Assembly: GCF_900659615.1 (NCBI RefSeq) | Contig: NZ_CAACUY010000007.1 | Location: 1-64,000 of the forward strand | Direction: 5' to 3' | Origin: Actinomadura fibrosa | Lineage (GTDB): Bacteria > Actinomycetota > Actinomycetes > Streptosporangiales > Streptosporangiaceae | DNA: 64,000 nucleotides | Shown: positions 51,136 to 58,996 of the stretch, piece after piece | How positions within the stretch are numbered: the stretch's first letter is position 1 | Layout of the letters: each line of letters begins with the position of its first letter | Made by a program: the position numbers and the translations under genes | Notes under the pieces: generated by a model | What the model saw: only the letters and a program-made list of their open reading frames with translations | Told to the model about the DNA's origin: nothing | The model's database searches: none

Positions 51136-52973
51136 CGGGCGCCCTCGTCGTCTGCGTCCGGCCCGGTGATGAACTCGATCGCCTTGACCAGGTAGTCGGG
51201 CACGACGAAACCACAGCCGGGGACCAGCAGGTCGGCCAGTGCGTGCGCAAATTCCGGCTTCGAGATCGTGGAGCCTTTGGCCTTCTGGCTGAACAACTGG
51301 CCGAACGCGGTAGGCCGCTCAGCGTCCGGGGTCTGCCGGACTTCGTCCCAGCGACCGCTGGAATGGGGGGCGCATTCCAGGAAGGCATGCTTGAGGAGTT
51401 CCTCGTTTCCGGGCAGCACCAGCGCCGGCTCAAGCGTGGGGGCGGCGGCGAAAACCCCGAAATCGGTCATGCCTGCATCCTTGGCCATCTGGCGCGCTTC
51501 GCTGATGCGTGACGGCTCACCTGCTCCCGGTGCTAGGTCAGTGTCGGTGATGACCGCGACCCGCCGGGCCACCCGAACGCCCTCAACGGGCTTGATCAGA
51601 ACCTTCAGGTAAGGGTCGAAGTTCACCCCGTCCACCTGGATGAGCGTCGTTCCGTGGAACCGTTCGATCGCCTCGCGGGCATGTCGTGCATCCTCTTCGT
51701 CCGCACCTTCTTCGGGCGTTAGGAGGAACTCGGCCAGAGCTGGCAGGAGCAGGGCCTCAGACATCCCCTCCACCAGCATGGCGCGGGGCCCGAACAACAG
51801 GGTGTTCTTCGTGACGTCCAGGTAGCGATCGAGTTCGCGCACCTGCTTGCGCTGCAGCCCGAGCTTGGCAATAGGAACTGCCTTCCCTGCCCATACCGCC
51901 GCTGCGGTCGCTCGCTGACGCGTCATCACCACGACGTCCTCCACACTGACCGCCGCCGACAGCACCGGTGAGTGCGTGGTGATGACGGCCTGGATGTGGC
52001 CGGCCGGAAGCGCTGGATCGGGATTGGCAGCGCGGGACATGTCCGCCCGGCGCTTCAAGTACCGCAGAAGCAGGGTCTGCAGTTGAGGATGCAGGTGCGC
52101 TTCAGGCTCCTCGACCAGAAGCAAAGTGAGATCGGCCTCGGCAGCGGTCTCCAACTCGGCCAGCACGGTCGCGATGAACAGTACGTTGGCGTAACCGAGC
52201 CCGGACGAGCGCACCGGATTCAACTCCTGTGCCCTGGCGTCGCCCAGAAGCATCCGCAGCGAGCGGGCGATCGACGCCAGGTTGGAATCGCTGGGCACCA
52301 ACTCTGTCCGCTGGCGATGCGCCCCGGCGGTGATGTCGCTGAGCGGCCCGGTCACGTGGTCGCGCATCGAGACCAGTGCGGCGTCCTCGATAACCGGCGC
52401 CAAGTGCCCGTGGACGCGCTCGACGAACTCCGCGACCTTCTCCTTGCTCCCGAGCAGGGCCTCCAGGATCACCCGTAGCCGGGTACCGGCGCCCTCGCCA
52501 AGCTCCCGTACGGCATCTCGCAGGGCAGGCATGTGGACATGACGGACCGCCTGACGGAAGTCCGGTTCTCCCGCCAGTTCCCGTCCCGCACCGGCCGTCC
52601 AGCTGATCCGGCCGCGCCGCCGTCCCAGCAGCGGCGGCTCTGAAGTCAGGGACCAGGATGCGGCCCGTGCGCCCTCCTCGGAGGCGCCCTCAAGAAGCCC
52701 CTGGAGATAAGTGCCAGCCTGCCCGGGCAAGATGTCCTCCAGCCGGGCCGTCAGGTGCACATCGTCGTCAGCGGCGAAGCGGTTCCGGTCGGTCTCCTCA
52801 ACCGGGGCGGGGCGACGTCCGTCAAGAGGTTCGGTGAGATGGCGCAGCGCCTCCATCACAGTCGTCTTCCCGGCGTTGTTCTCCCCCGTCAGGACGGTGA
52901 CATAAGGGCGGAGCGGTACTCGGACGTCCACAAATGATCGGAAATTCTTGATCTGGATCTCGGAGATGAACAA
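51132..52973 (-). CDS. OLD-family ATPase/TOPRIM nuclease, Gabija GajA-like
   Basis: A 613-residue protein. Start chosen at TTG 52973, preceded by GGGAG at good distance and giving LFISEIQIKNFRSF, the normal beginning of OLD/RecF-type ATPases; an ATG at 53045 would add 24 unlike residues. Walker A TGENNAGKTT (about 35); ABC-like end LLLVEEPEAHLHP then T-T-H-S-P; TOPRIM with LVEGMSEALLLPAL (about 400) and VITDTDLA (about 474). The ATPase domain controls the TOPRIM nuclease. It overlaps the helicase gene by four bases, as in Gabija operons. Confidence 0.8.
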   Translation of the reverse strand: MFISEIQIKNFRSFVDVRVPLRPYVTVLTGENNAGKTTVMEALRHLTEPLDGRRPAPVEETDRNRFAADDDVHLTARLEDILPGQAGTYLQGLLEGASEEGARAASWSLTSEPPLLGRRRGRISWTAGAGRELAGEPDFRQAVRHVHMPALRDAVRELGEGAGTRLRVILEALLGSKEKVAEFVERVHGHLAPVIEDAALVSMRDHVTGPLSDITAGAHRQRTELVPSDSNLASIARSLRMLLGDARAQELNPVRSSGLGYANVLFIATVLAELETAAEADLTLLLVEEPEAHLHPQLQTLLLRYLKRRADMSRAANPDPALPAGHIQAVITTHSPVLSAAVSVEDVVVMTRQRATAAAVWAGKAVPIAKLGLQRKQVRELDRYLDVTKNTLLFGPRAMLVEGMSEALLLPALAEFLLTPEEGADEEDARHAREAIERFHGTTLIQVDGVNFDPYLKVLIKPVEGVRVARRVAVITDTDLAPGAGEPSRISEARQMAKDAGMTDFGVFAAAPTLEPALVLPGNEELLKHAFLECAPHSSGRWDEVRQTPDAERPTAFGQLFSQKAKGSTISKPEFAHALADLLVPGCGFVVPDYLVKAIEFITGPDADDEGAR

Positions 52974-53729
52974 CGTCGACTCCCAAGCCGAGTGCGGATG
53001 ACAAGTAGCCACCTGCCGAGTCCGCAAGGGAGCTCGTGATGACATGCGGGAGCGGCGTCAAGCCTAGAGCGAGGGATGACGCCTTCATGCGGAAGAACGA
53101 CGCAATGGGGCAAGGTGGTCCGAAGATCCTTCGAAGGGGCTATAGGTATCCCGTCCGAAATGGTCGTTCGATGGCGACGTGCCGCTGGTAGCTGGCCTGC
53201 GCAAGGCCTCGCGGTGCGGAGCAGAGAACCTCTGGGCCGTTCACGGTAGGAGTCCTGGCCGTCACCTCATGCGCTTGCGAGGAGCCGGCTTGGGCATCGT
53301 CATGGACTCGACCAACGACATCGGCCGTCGCCGCGCTGAGCCCTGCCCCTGCTGAAAACCTCGTTCGGGCAGGTTAGGCGGGATGCCGGTACTCGTTGGA
53401 ATGCCGAGCGTGCAGCCGGGCGGTCGAACTCCTGGTGGCATACGCCTCGATGGACGTCCCTTCGAACGGCCCCAGCGGGATGCCGCAGCAGCATTCTGAA
53501 CCCCCATGTGAGCACCGAGGTAATAGGCGTACTGGAACGGGGACGAAGTGTCATTCTCGCGCAGATGCCCGGCTCCCACGACGAGGTCACGCCCTTCAGG
53601 AAGCGCGACCTTATCTTGCTGAGAGACTCGCAGCACTCCGCGGACACGTTCCTCAACCGGTCTACAGCCTCGGTTGTTCGTGGGTGCATGCTGGGAGGCC
53701 CCGTTTCCTCGTGCTGGTGAGGCATCGTC
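52974..53729. other. Intergenic region; possible integrase tail at its left
   Basis: On the minus strand 53390-53440 reads ...RLHARHSNEYRHPA and stops. Its last 8 residues and a 15-base block (AACGAGTACCGGCAT) match the integrase tail at 256-420, so it may be a third remnant. Otherwise I see no gene. Promoters for the OLD gene and the XRE gene should lie here. Confidence 0.3.
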
Positions 53730-55013
53730 GTGGAGAAGGTGTTGGCGGAGCAGCCGAGCAGCGCGGTAGGTCAGGTGGTGCGGACGGCTCGGGTCGCTCG
53801 GGGCTGGACGCAGCGGCAGTTGGCGGACCGTTTGCATTGCTCGCCCTCGACGGTGTCGCGTCTGGAGACCGGCGTCCGGCAAGCGGTGGATGTGTCGACG
53901 TTGCGGAGGGTGGCGGCTGCTCTGCGGGTCGCTCCTGAGGAGCTGGGCATCGCGGCTACGGTGGCTGGTGGGATCCAGGTGGGAGATGATGTGCGGCGTC
54001 GCCAGCTGTTGAGCAGTCTCGCCGTCACTGCGGCGGCCGCTGCTGTGCCCGTCCGGCCTGTTGGGGCGGCCGAGGGGCTGCACTTGCCGAGCGTGCTGCT
54101 GGTGGGTCGGCTCCGGGACGCCATGCTCGGTACCGGTCCCGTCGGCACTGTGCCACCGCCTGCCGGGATGCGGGCGGCGCTGGTTCGTGCGGTGAAGGAC
54201 TATGACGCCTGCAGGTATGACCGGCTCGCCGACACCCTGCCTGGCGTCATCGGCGCTGGGCACGCGCTCGGGGAGGTGGGGGCCGTCACGCTGGCCGAGG
54301 CCTACAACCTGGTGACCCGCATCATGATCAAGCTTGGGGATGAGCGGCTGGGCTGGGTCGCCGCCGACCGTGCCCGTGCTCTGGCCGAGACCACCGGTGC
54401 CGCGCTGGCGGCGGGGGAGGCCGCACGGAATCTGGCGGTGCTGGCACGCCGTGCGGGCTGGCACGACCAGGCGGCGCAGGTCGCGGTCAGTGCCGCCGAG
54501 GACGAGATGCTGCACGGGGATGACCCGGGGCGGTCCGCCGAGCGTGGGCTGCTGGTGATGTCGGCGGCCTACACTGCGGCGCACGCCGGCGACCGTGCGG
54601 GGATGCGTGAGCTGACCAGGCAGGCTGCCGCGATCGCCGCCGGGTTGGGGGAGCGGGTGCTGCTGCGCGAGCACGGCGGCGGGTTCGGCCCGGCCGCGGT
54701 GCAGTTGCATCTGATCTCTGCCGAGTACACCGCCGGGGACCCCGCGGCCGCGGTCGCTGCCGCCCGCGCGTTGTCGCCGCGGTCGCTGCCGACGGTGGAG
54801 CGGCAGGCCCGCTACTACACCGACCTGGCCCGCGCCTATGGCATGTGGGAGCGCCGGGACCAGTGCTTGCAGGCGCTGCTGGCCGCCGAGCGCATCGCGC
54901 CCGATGAGACCCGCGCCCGGCCCGCCGTCCGGGAGATGGTGTCGCAGTTGCTGGTGTCCGGTCGAACCTCCGCGCAGCTGCGCGGGCTGGCCGCTCGCTG
55001 CCGCATCCGCTGA
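53730..55013 (+). CDS. XRE-HTH regulator with TPR-like C-terminal domain
   Basis: A 427-residue protein: helix-turn-helix at about 12-70 (ARVARGWTQRQLADRLHCSP, STVSRLETG), a hydrophobic Ala/Val stretch near residue 95, then about 300 residues of TPR-like helices (LAEAYNLVTRIMIKLGDERL, then L-A-A-G-E-A-A-R-N-L-A-V-L-A-R-R-A-G-W). Such XRE-TPR proteins are common in actinomycetes as peptide- or pathway-linked regulators. It lies 160 bases upstream of the small peptide gene on the same strand and probably controls the RiPP-like cassette. The start is GTG at 53730. Confidence 0.75.
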   Translation: MEKVLAEQPSSAVGQVVRTARVARGWTQRQLADRLHCSPSTVSRLETGVRQAVDVSTLRRVAAALRVAPEELGIAATVAGGIQVGDDVRRRQLLSSLAVTAAAAAVPVRPVGAAEGLHLPSVLLVGRLRDAMLGTGPVGTVPPPAGMRAALVRAVKDYDACRYDRLADTLPGVIGAGHALGEVGAVTLAEAYNLVTRIMIKLGDERLGWVAADRARALAETTGAALAAGEAARNLAVLARRAGWHDQAAQVAVSAAEDEMLHGDDPGRSAERGLLVMSAAYTAAHAGDRAGMRELTRQAAAIAAGLGERVLLREHGGGFGPAAVQLHLISAEYTAGDPAAAVAAARALSPRSLPTVERQARYYTDLARAYGMWERRDQCLQALLAAERIAPDETRARPAVREMVSQLLVSGRTSAQLRGLAARCRIR

Positions 55014-55172
55014 GCCGCCCAACCGTCTTACGCAACCACAGGCATCGGCGTGAGGCGAGGCCGCGTGCATGAATCGCACACCGTGTGCCAGACCTGCACG
55101 CCCTGCTGGGCGGTGGCTTGGCAGCGGGAGACGGTGAAGCCATCGGCACCCCATGCAAGGAAGGGAACCCAC

Positions 55173-55371
55173 CATGACCGTCACCGCGGCCGACCGCGTT
55201 CCGTCTCCGCTCGCGGCGTTCTGGGCGCCGCCGGAACTGGTACCGGACATCGCCGGGCTGTTCGACGGCGAGGCCCGCTACATCGTGCAGACGCCGCCGG
55301 TCCGTAACGACTACAAGAAGGCGTCCGGTTCGTCGGACGGCGCCAGGACCTACGACACCACCGCCACCTGA
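55173..55371 (+). CDS. Putative RiPP precursor peptide
   Basis: A 65-residue peptide from ATG 55173 (AAGGAAGG upstream): an N-terminal segment MTVTAADRVPSPLAAFWAPP-E-L-V-P-D-I-A-G-L-F, then R-Y-I-V-Q-T-P-P-V-R-N-D-Y-K-K, and a polar end A-S-G-S-S-D-G-A-R-T-Y-D-T-T-A-T. The leader-like hydrophobic half and a short Ser/Asp/Thr/Tyr-rich C-terminus suit a ribosomally made, modified peptide. It directly precedes an asparagine-synthase-like enzyme. It does not fit the usual lasso core pattern well, so the class is open. Confidence 0.5.
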
Positions 55372-55394
55372 CCCGCTGGAGCCCACACCGACCC

Positions 55395-55420
55395 GGGCCC
55401 GGCCGCCGACGGCCGGGCCC
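55395..55420 (+). terminator. Perfect hairpin between precursor and enzyme genes
   Basis: GGGCCCGGCCG-CCGA-CGGCCGGGCCC is a perfect 11-pair stem with a 4-base loop, 23 bases after the precursor stop and 34 before the enzyme start. There is no T run. Partial termination or RNA protection here would give more precursor than enzyme, as is common in RiPP operons. Confidence 0.6.
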
Positions 55421-55454
55421 TTCATGAGCTCCCTCGCGGTGAAAGGAGTCTGTT

Positions 55455-57032
55455 GTGTTGACCCTGCAGATCGACCCGTACACCTCTGCGACGTGGCGAT
55501 GGGATGGCGCCTGTTGGGTGACCGACGACGGTGCCAGCCGGGTGACCCCCTACCCGCACCCGATGGTGGAGCAGCTCGCCGCGACCGACGGCACCCGCAC
55601 CGTCATCATCGTCCGCGAACGCGTGCCCGGTCGCGCCCGCACCCCCGCCGAACCTGTCACGGCATGTGACCTCGATGCCATCATCGCTCAAGCGCGGCGG
55701 TGGCCCGTCGACTACGCCCTGATCGAACTCATCCCGCACCGCCCGGTACGGGTCACCGCCGGAGCCGTCCGATCGAGCCCGCTGTTCCTGGCCCACCACG
55801 ACGGTGTCCTGCACGGATCGTGGGACATGGCGGACCTGACCCCGCACGCCGGCGGCATCGATCCGCTGGAGGCCACCCGCCTGCTGATCTACCGGCCCCG
55901 CTACAGCACCGACACCCCGTTCACAGGCATACGCCGACTCACCGAACGCGCCACCGCCAGCTTCGGCGGCGACCTGGTCATCTCCTACCCCGATCCGGTC
56001 GTCCACGCCGAACCCCGCGACCTAGCACGAGGCGACGCCAATGGGGCGGACGTGCTCGCCGCGTTCGTCGCCGGCATCGACACCGCACTGGACGCCCGGC
56101 CGATCGATCCCGCCGCGACCGTCTGTCACCTGACCGGTGGATTGGACTCCGGCTCGATCGGGGCACGTGCCGCCTACCGCTGGCCGGGGCAGCTCAACAC
56201 CGCCACGCTGATCGTGACCGGGCCAGGACGCCCGCACCAGATCAGACGCCGCGACGAGATGCGCGAACAGATCCCCTTCGGCCCCCGCGATCTCGCCTTG
56301 GACATCGGCGAGCGGCTGCTGTTCGGACCGGGCTGCGACCGCGTCCGCGGTGAGCTGGTCAGCCCCTACGACGAGCCCCTGTACGAGCTGTTCAGCGAGC
56401 TGAACGCGCAGATCGCCGCACTGGGCGCGAACACGGTCATCACCGGGTTGGGCGGGGACGAGATGGTCGCTGTCGGATCGGCCGAATCGGCGCGGGCCGC
56501 CCTCGACAAGGCCCAGAACTTCGACCTGCCGTGGCTGGGACCCCGGGCGCGGGCCGCGATCGAGTACGGCGACGTCGGGATCGCTCCGCCCGCCATGGCC
56601 GGAGGGATCACTCTGCTGGCGGCCGAGACGGTCGCGCCGCCGCTGCTACGCGCCCGACAGTGGCCGGTGCATCCGTTCACGCACCGAGCGCTGATCGAGC
56701 TGGGTGACCAGCTCCCGTTCCATTGGCGCGAGCTCAAGCAACTGCAGCGTCGTCACTTGGCCTCCTTCGGGCTCAGCCGCGACGCCTGCAACCCGGCCGT
56801 CCGGGAGAGCTTCGCCGAGTTCGTCGAGGAATCGCTCACCGTCAACGGGCTGCCGCTGTTGCAGCGCATCCTGCGAGACGGATCGCCGTTGATCGAGGAG
56901 GGTCTTGTGGATCCTGACGGCCTCAAGATCGCAGCCGCACAGCTGGACAGCACCTCCTACCGGGAGGACGTCCACTCCAAGCTGCTGGAGGTCATCACCC
57001 TCGACCGGGCGGCCCGGGCGTTCCTTGCCTGA
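55455..57032 (+). CDS. Asparagine-synthase-like ATP-dependent ligase
   Basis: A 525-residue protein of the AsnB superfamily. The N-terminal 190 residues keep the glutaminase fold outline (RAGAVRSSPLFLAHH-type strand, R-L-T-E-R-A-T-A-S-F) but begin M-L-T-L-Q-I-D without the Cys-2 nucleophile, so it cannot use glutamine. The synthetase domain has PP-loop CHLTGGLDSGSIG (about 226) and VITGLGGDEMVAVG (about 330), both needed to adenylate a carboxylate. Loss of the Cys is typical of lasso-peptide cyclases. No RRE protein or leader peptidase is next door, so it may act alone on the upstream peptide. Its end overlaps the convergent GNAT gene by 38 bases. Confidence 0.75.
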   Translation: MLTLQIDPYTSATWRWDGACWVTDDGASRVTPYPHPMVEQLAATDGTRTVIIVRERVPGRARTPAEPVTACDLDAIIAQARRWPVDYALIELIPHRPVRVTAGAVRSSPLFLAHHDGVLHGSWDMADLTPHAGGIDPLEATRLLIYRPRYSTDTPFTGIRRLTERATASFGGDLVISYPDPVVHAEPRDLARGDANGADVLAAFVAGIDTALDARPIDPAATVCHLTGGLDSGSIGARAAYRWPGQLNTATLIVTGPGRPHQIRRRDEMREQIPFGPRDLALDIGERLLFGPGCDRVRGELVSPYDEPLYELFSELNAQIAALGANTVITGLGGDEMVAVGSAESARAALDKAQNFDLPWLGPRARAAIEYGDVGIAPPAMAGGITLLAAETVAPPLLRARQWPVHPFTHRALIELGDQLPFHWRELKQLQRRHLASFGLSRDACNPAVRESFAEFVEESLTVNGLPLLQRILRDGSPLIEEGLVDPDGLKIAAAQLDSTSYREDVHSKLLEVITLDRAARAFLA

Positions 57033-57543
57033 CCGCGTTCCCGAACCAGGCCGACAGATCCAGCCGCTCGGCCGGCCGCGCCATCATGTACAGCCGGGCA
57101 TGGCTTCGCTGCTCCTTGCGCACCAGCGTGAACCCTTGCGTGAGGTTGTAGCGGGCCACCTCGGCGACCTGGCAGTGGCGCCGCACCCAGGGCACCCCCA
57201 GCCGGGCGGCGCGATCGACCGCCCACAGCGCCATGGCCGTTCCGGGCCGGCGGTGCCGCACCGCCGGATCGGTAATCGACCCCGACAGGTACAAAGCGGC
57301 CTCGGCGCGCTCGGCGTCGGTCCACCCCCAGGGCGGACCGACATCCTGAACCACCATCTGCCCGATCACTCCGAGTTCAGGATCGTCCAAGACCCACACG
57401 TCGCCATCCGGGTTCAGACACTGGGCGACCAGATCATCAGCCGCCTCACGCCAGGTCGCCTGGCCACGCCGCTCCATCCAGGCACAGCGAGACTCCACCA
57501 GTCGGGCGACCTGACCCTGGTCGACGGCCGTCGCAAGACGCAT
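56995..57543 (-). CDS. GNAT-family N-acetyltransferase
   Basis: A 182-residue protein from ATG 57543: M-R-L-A-T-A-V-D-Q-G-Q-V-A-R-L-V-E-S-R, V-W-V-L-D-D-P-E-L-G-V-I-G-Q-M-V-V, then ALYLSGSITDPAVRHRRPG-T-A-M-A-L-W-A-V-D. The acetyl-CoA loop 'RxxGhA' is here RHRRPGTAMALWA. It ends with the usual Y-N-L-T-Q-G-F-T-L-V strand. The gene is convergent with the asparagine-synthase-like gene and overlaps its last 38 bases. It may modify the peptide or give self-protection; the substrate is unknown. From 57544 to 57678 nothing is seen. Confidence 0.7.
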   Translation of the reverse strand: MRLATAVDQGQVARLVESRCAWMERRGQATWREAADDLVAQCLNPDGDVWVLDDPELGVIGQMVVQDVGPPWGWTDAERAEAALYLSGSITDPAVRHRRPGTAMALWAVDRAARLGVPWVRRHCQVAEVARYNLTQGFTLVRKEQRSHARLYMMARPAERLDLSAWFGNAVRQGTPGPPGRG

Positions 57544-57678
57544 ACGCACCGGCCCAGTGTGCGTCCGCAATCCGGCGCTCGTCGCCGAAACCGCGCGGAC
57601 CGGCAGCCTTCTTGGCGCGGTGCCGGTTGAACAGCTTCTCACGCATGGCCCGGGCATCGGTCCAGCGAATGTCTGGGA

Positions 57679-57840
57679 CGACACAGGTGGGAGATCGAGC
57701 GGATCCTGGCCTGGCTGCGCTGCTACCGCCGCTTGACCATCCGTTACGAACGCCACGGCCGCCTGTTCACCGCCTTCCTCACCCTGGCCGCCGCTCTGAT
57801 CTGCTACAAGAAGCTCGCGGAACGGCGGATGAGGTGTGCG
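57679..57840 (+). pseudogene. IS5-type transposase C-terminal fragment
   Basis: The plus frame reads RWEIERILAWLRCYRRLTIR then Y-E-R-H-G-R-L-F-T-A-F-L-T-L-A-A-A-L-I-C. This is the closing 'WVVERTxxWLxxYRRLxxRYE' box of IS5-type transposases. The rest of the element is absent. The open frame runs on directly into an aldehyde dehydrogenase fragment, making a chimeric frame. Confidence 0.75.
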
Positions 57841-57861
57841 GCCACCCGGCCGGGCGGCCCT

Positions 57862-58245
57862 TTCGACGCGGAAGCGGACTACGGGCCGCTGAACAACGCG
57901 AATCACCTGCGCAAGGTCGAAACGTTCTTCGCCGACCTGCCCGAGCACGCGGAGGTCGTCATCGGGGGCCGCCGCCACGGTGACGCGGGGCTTCTTCGCT
58001 CCGACGATCGTCACCGACGTCCGCCGTACGGTCTCGCCGCGAGCGCGTGGACGCGCGACCACGGCACGGCCGACCGGCTGACCCGCGAGCTGGACTTCGG
58101 CTGCGTATGGGTCAACACCCACATCCCGTTCGTCTCCGAGATGCCCCACGGCGGATTCGGTGCTTCCGGGTACGGCAAGGACCTGTCGGGTTACGGGTTC
58201 GACGACTACACGCGGATCAAGCACGTCATGAGCGCCCACTACTGA
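57862..58245 (+). pseudogene. Aldehyde dehydrogenase C-terminal fragment
   Basis: The frame reads ADYGPLNNANHLRKVETFFA and L-P-E-H-A-E-V-V-I-G-G, then after a break YGLAASAWTRDHGTADRLTR, CVWVNTHIPFVSEMPHGGFG and SGYGKDLSGYGFDDYTRIKH. These are the last 130 residues of an aldehyde dehydrogenase of the aminobutyraldehyde/betaine type. The segment G-F-F-A-P-T-I-V-T-D-V lies in another frame, and about 30 residues between it and YGLAAS are missing. The catalytic Cys region is absent, so it is inactive. The neighbouring TetR and AMP-ligase genes may once have shared its pathway. Confidence 0.75.
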
Positions 58246-58260
58246 GCACGACGGGACGCG

Positions 58261-58848
58261 TCAGGCGGCGGTGACCGGGAATTCCATCAGTCTCATGAAG
58301 TGGTGCAGCGCCTCGGTCTGCCGTTCGGGAGTCCACAGCTCCGGGTGCTCGATCGCGGAGAGGACGACTCCGCTCGTCCACAGGCGGATCAGATCCACGG
58401 TGGCCTCCATCTCGTACGGGCTGATGAAGTCCCGGATGGCGGTCCTGATGAGGTTCCGCATGCCGGGCTCCATGCGCGTCAGGTACTCCTCGATGGCCGG
58501 CTCGACGTTGCGGTGGCTGACCAGCGCGACGCGGGCCCGCTCGATGGCCATCGCCTCGTCGTCGATGGGGAGGAAGTAGCGGACGACGGCCTCGAGACGG
58601 TCGTGCGGGTCCTCGATCGCGGTCAGCCCCGTCTGGACGGTGCGGGCGTCCTCCAGGGTCTGCTCGATCATCCTGGTGAGCAGCGCCTCGCGGCTGGGGA
58701 AGTAGTGGGTGACCACTGTCACGGAGCCGCCGAGCCGGTCGCTCACCGCGCGGAGGGTGAAGTTGGCGAAGCCGGCGTCCCCCAGCACCCGGACGGCCGC
58801 GTTCACGATCTTCTGGCGCCGCTCGTCATGGTCGACGTGGATCGGCAC
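58261..58848 (-). CDS. TetR-family transcriptional regulator
   Basis: A 195-residue protein. GTG 58848 is preceded by CAGGAGGG at ideal spacing; a start 30 bases further up is less likely. The N-terminal HTH is typical: R-R-Q-K-I-V-N-A-A-V-R-V-L-G-D-A-G-F-A-N-F-T, then SVTVVTHYFPSREALL. The C-terminal helical domain would bind a ligand, perhaps an acyl-CoA or the transported compound. It is the last gene of a same-strand run after the AMP-ligase and the ABC transporter. The 148-base gap upstream may carry its own promoter. No clear inverted repeat is seen. Confidence 0.85.
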   Translation of the reverse strand: MPIHVDHDERRQKIVNAAVRVLGDAGFANFTLRAVSDRLGGSVTVVTHYFPSREALLTRMIEQTLEDARTVQTGLTAIEDPHDRLEAVVRYFLPIDDEAMAIERARVALVSHRNVEPAIEEYLTRMEPGMRNLIRTAIRDFISPYEMEATVDLIRLWTSGVVLSAIEHPELWTPERQTEALHHFMRLMEFPVTAA

Positions 58849-58996
58849 TGCACCCTCCTGCGGCGGCTCGTTATACAACAGTAGTTACATAGTAGAGAGT
58901 GGTTGGTACGTGCTGGGGGACCACGCCGTACGGTACGGGCCGGGACCGGCCCGTGCTCGCGGCGGACGCGCCGTTGCCGTCCGCCGCAGCGGCGCC

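Noticed and set aside
52974..53045. ATG at 53045 as start of the OLD nuclease
   Set aside because: The added 24 residues do not resemble family N-termini; TTG 52973 has GGGAG at proper distance and gives the usual FISEIQIKNFRSF beginning.
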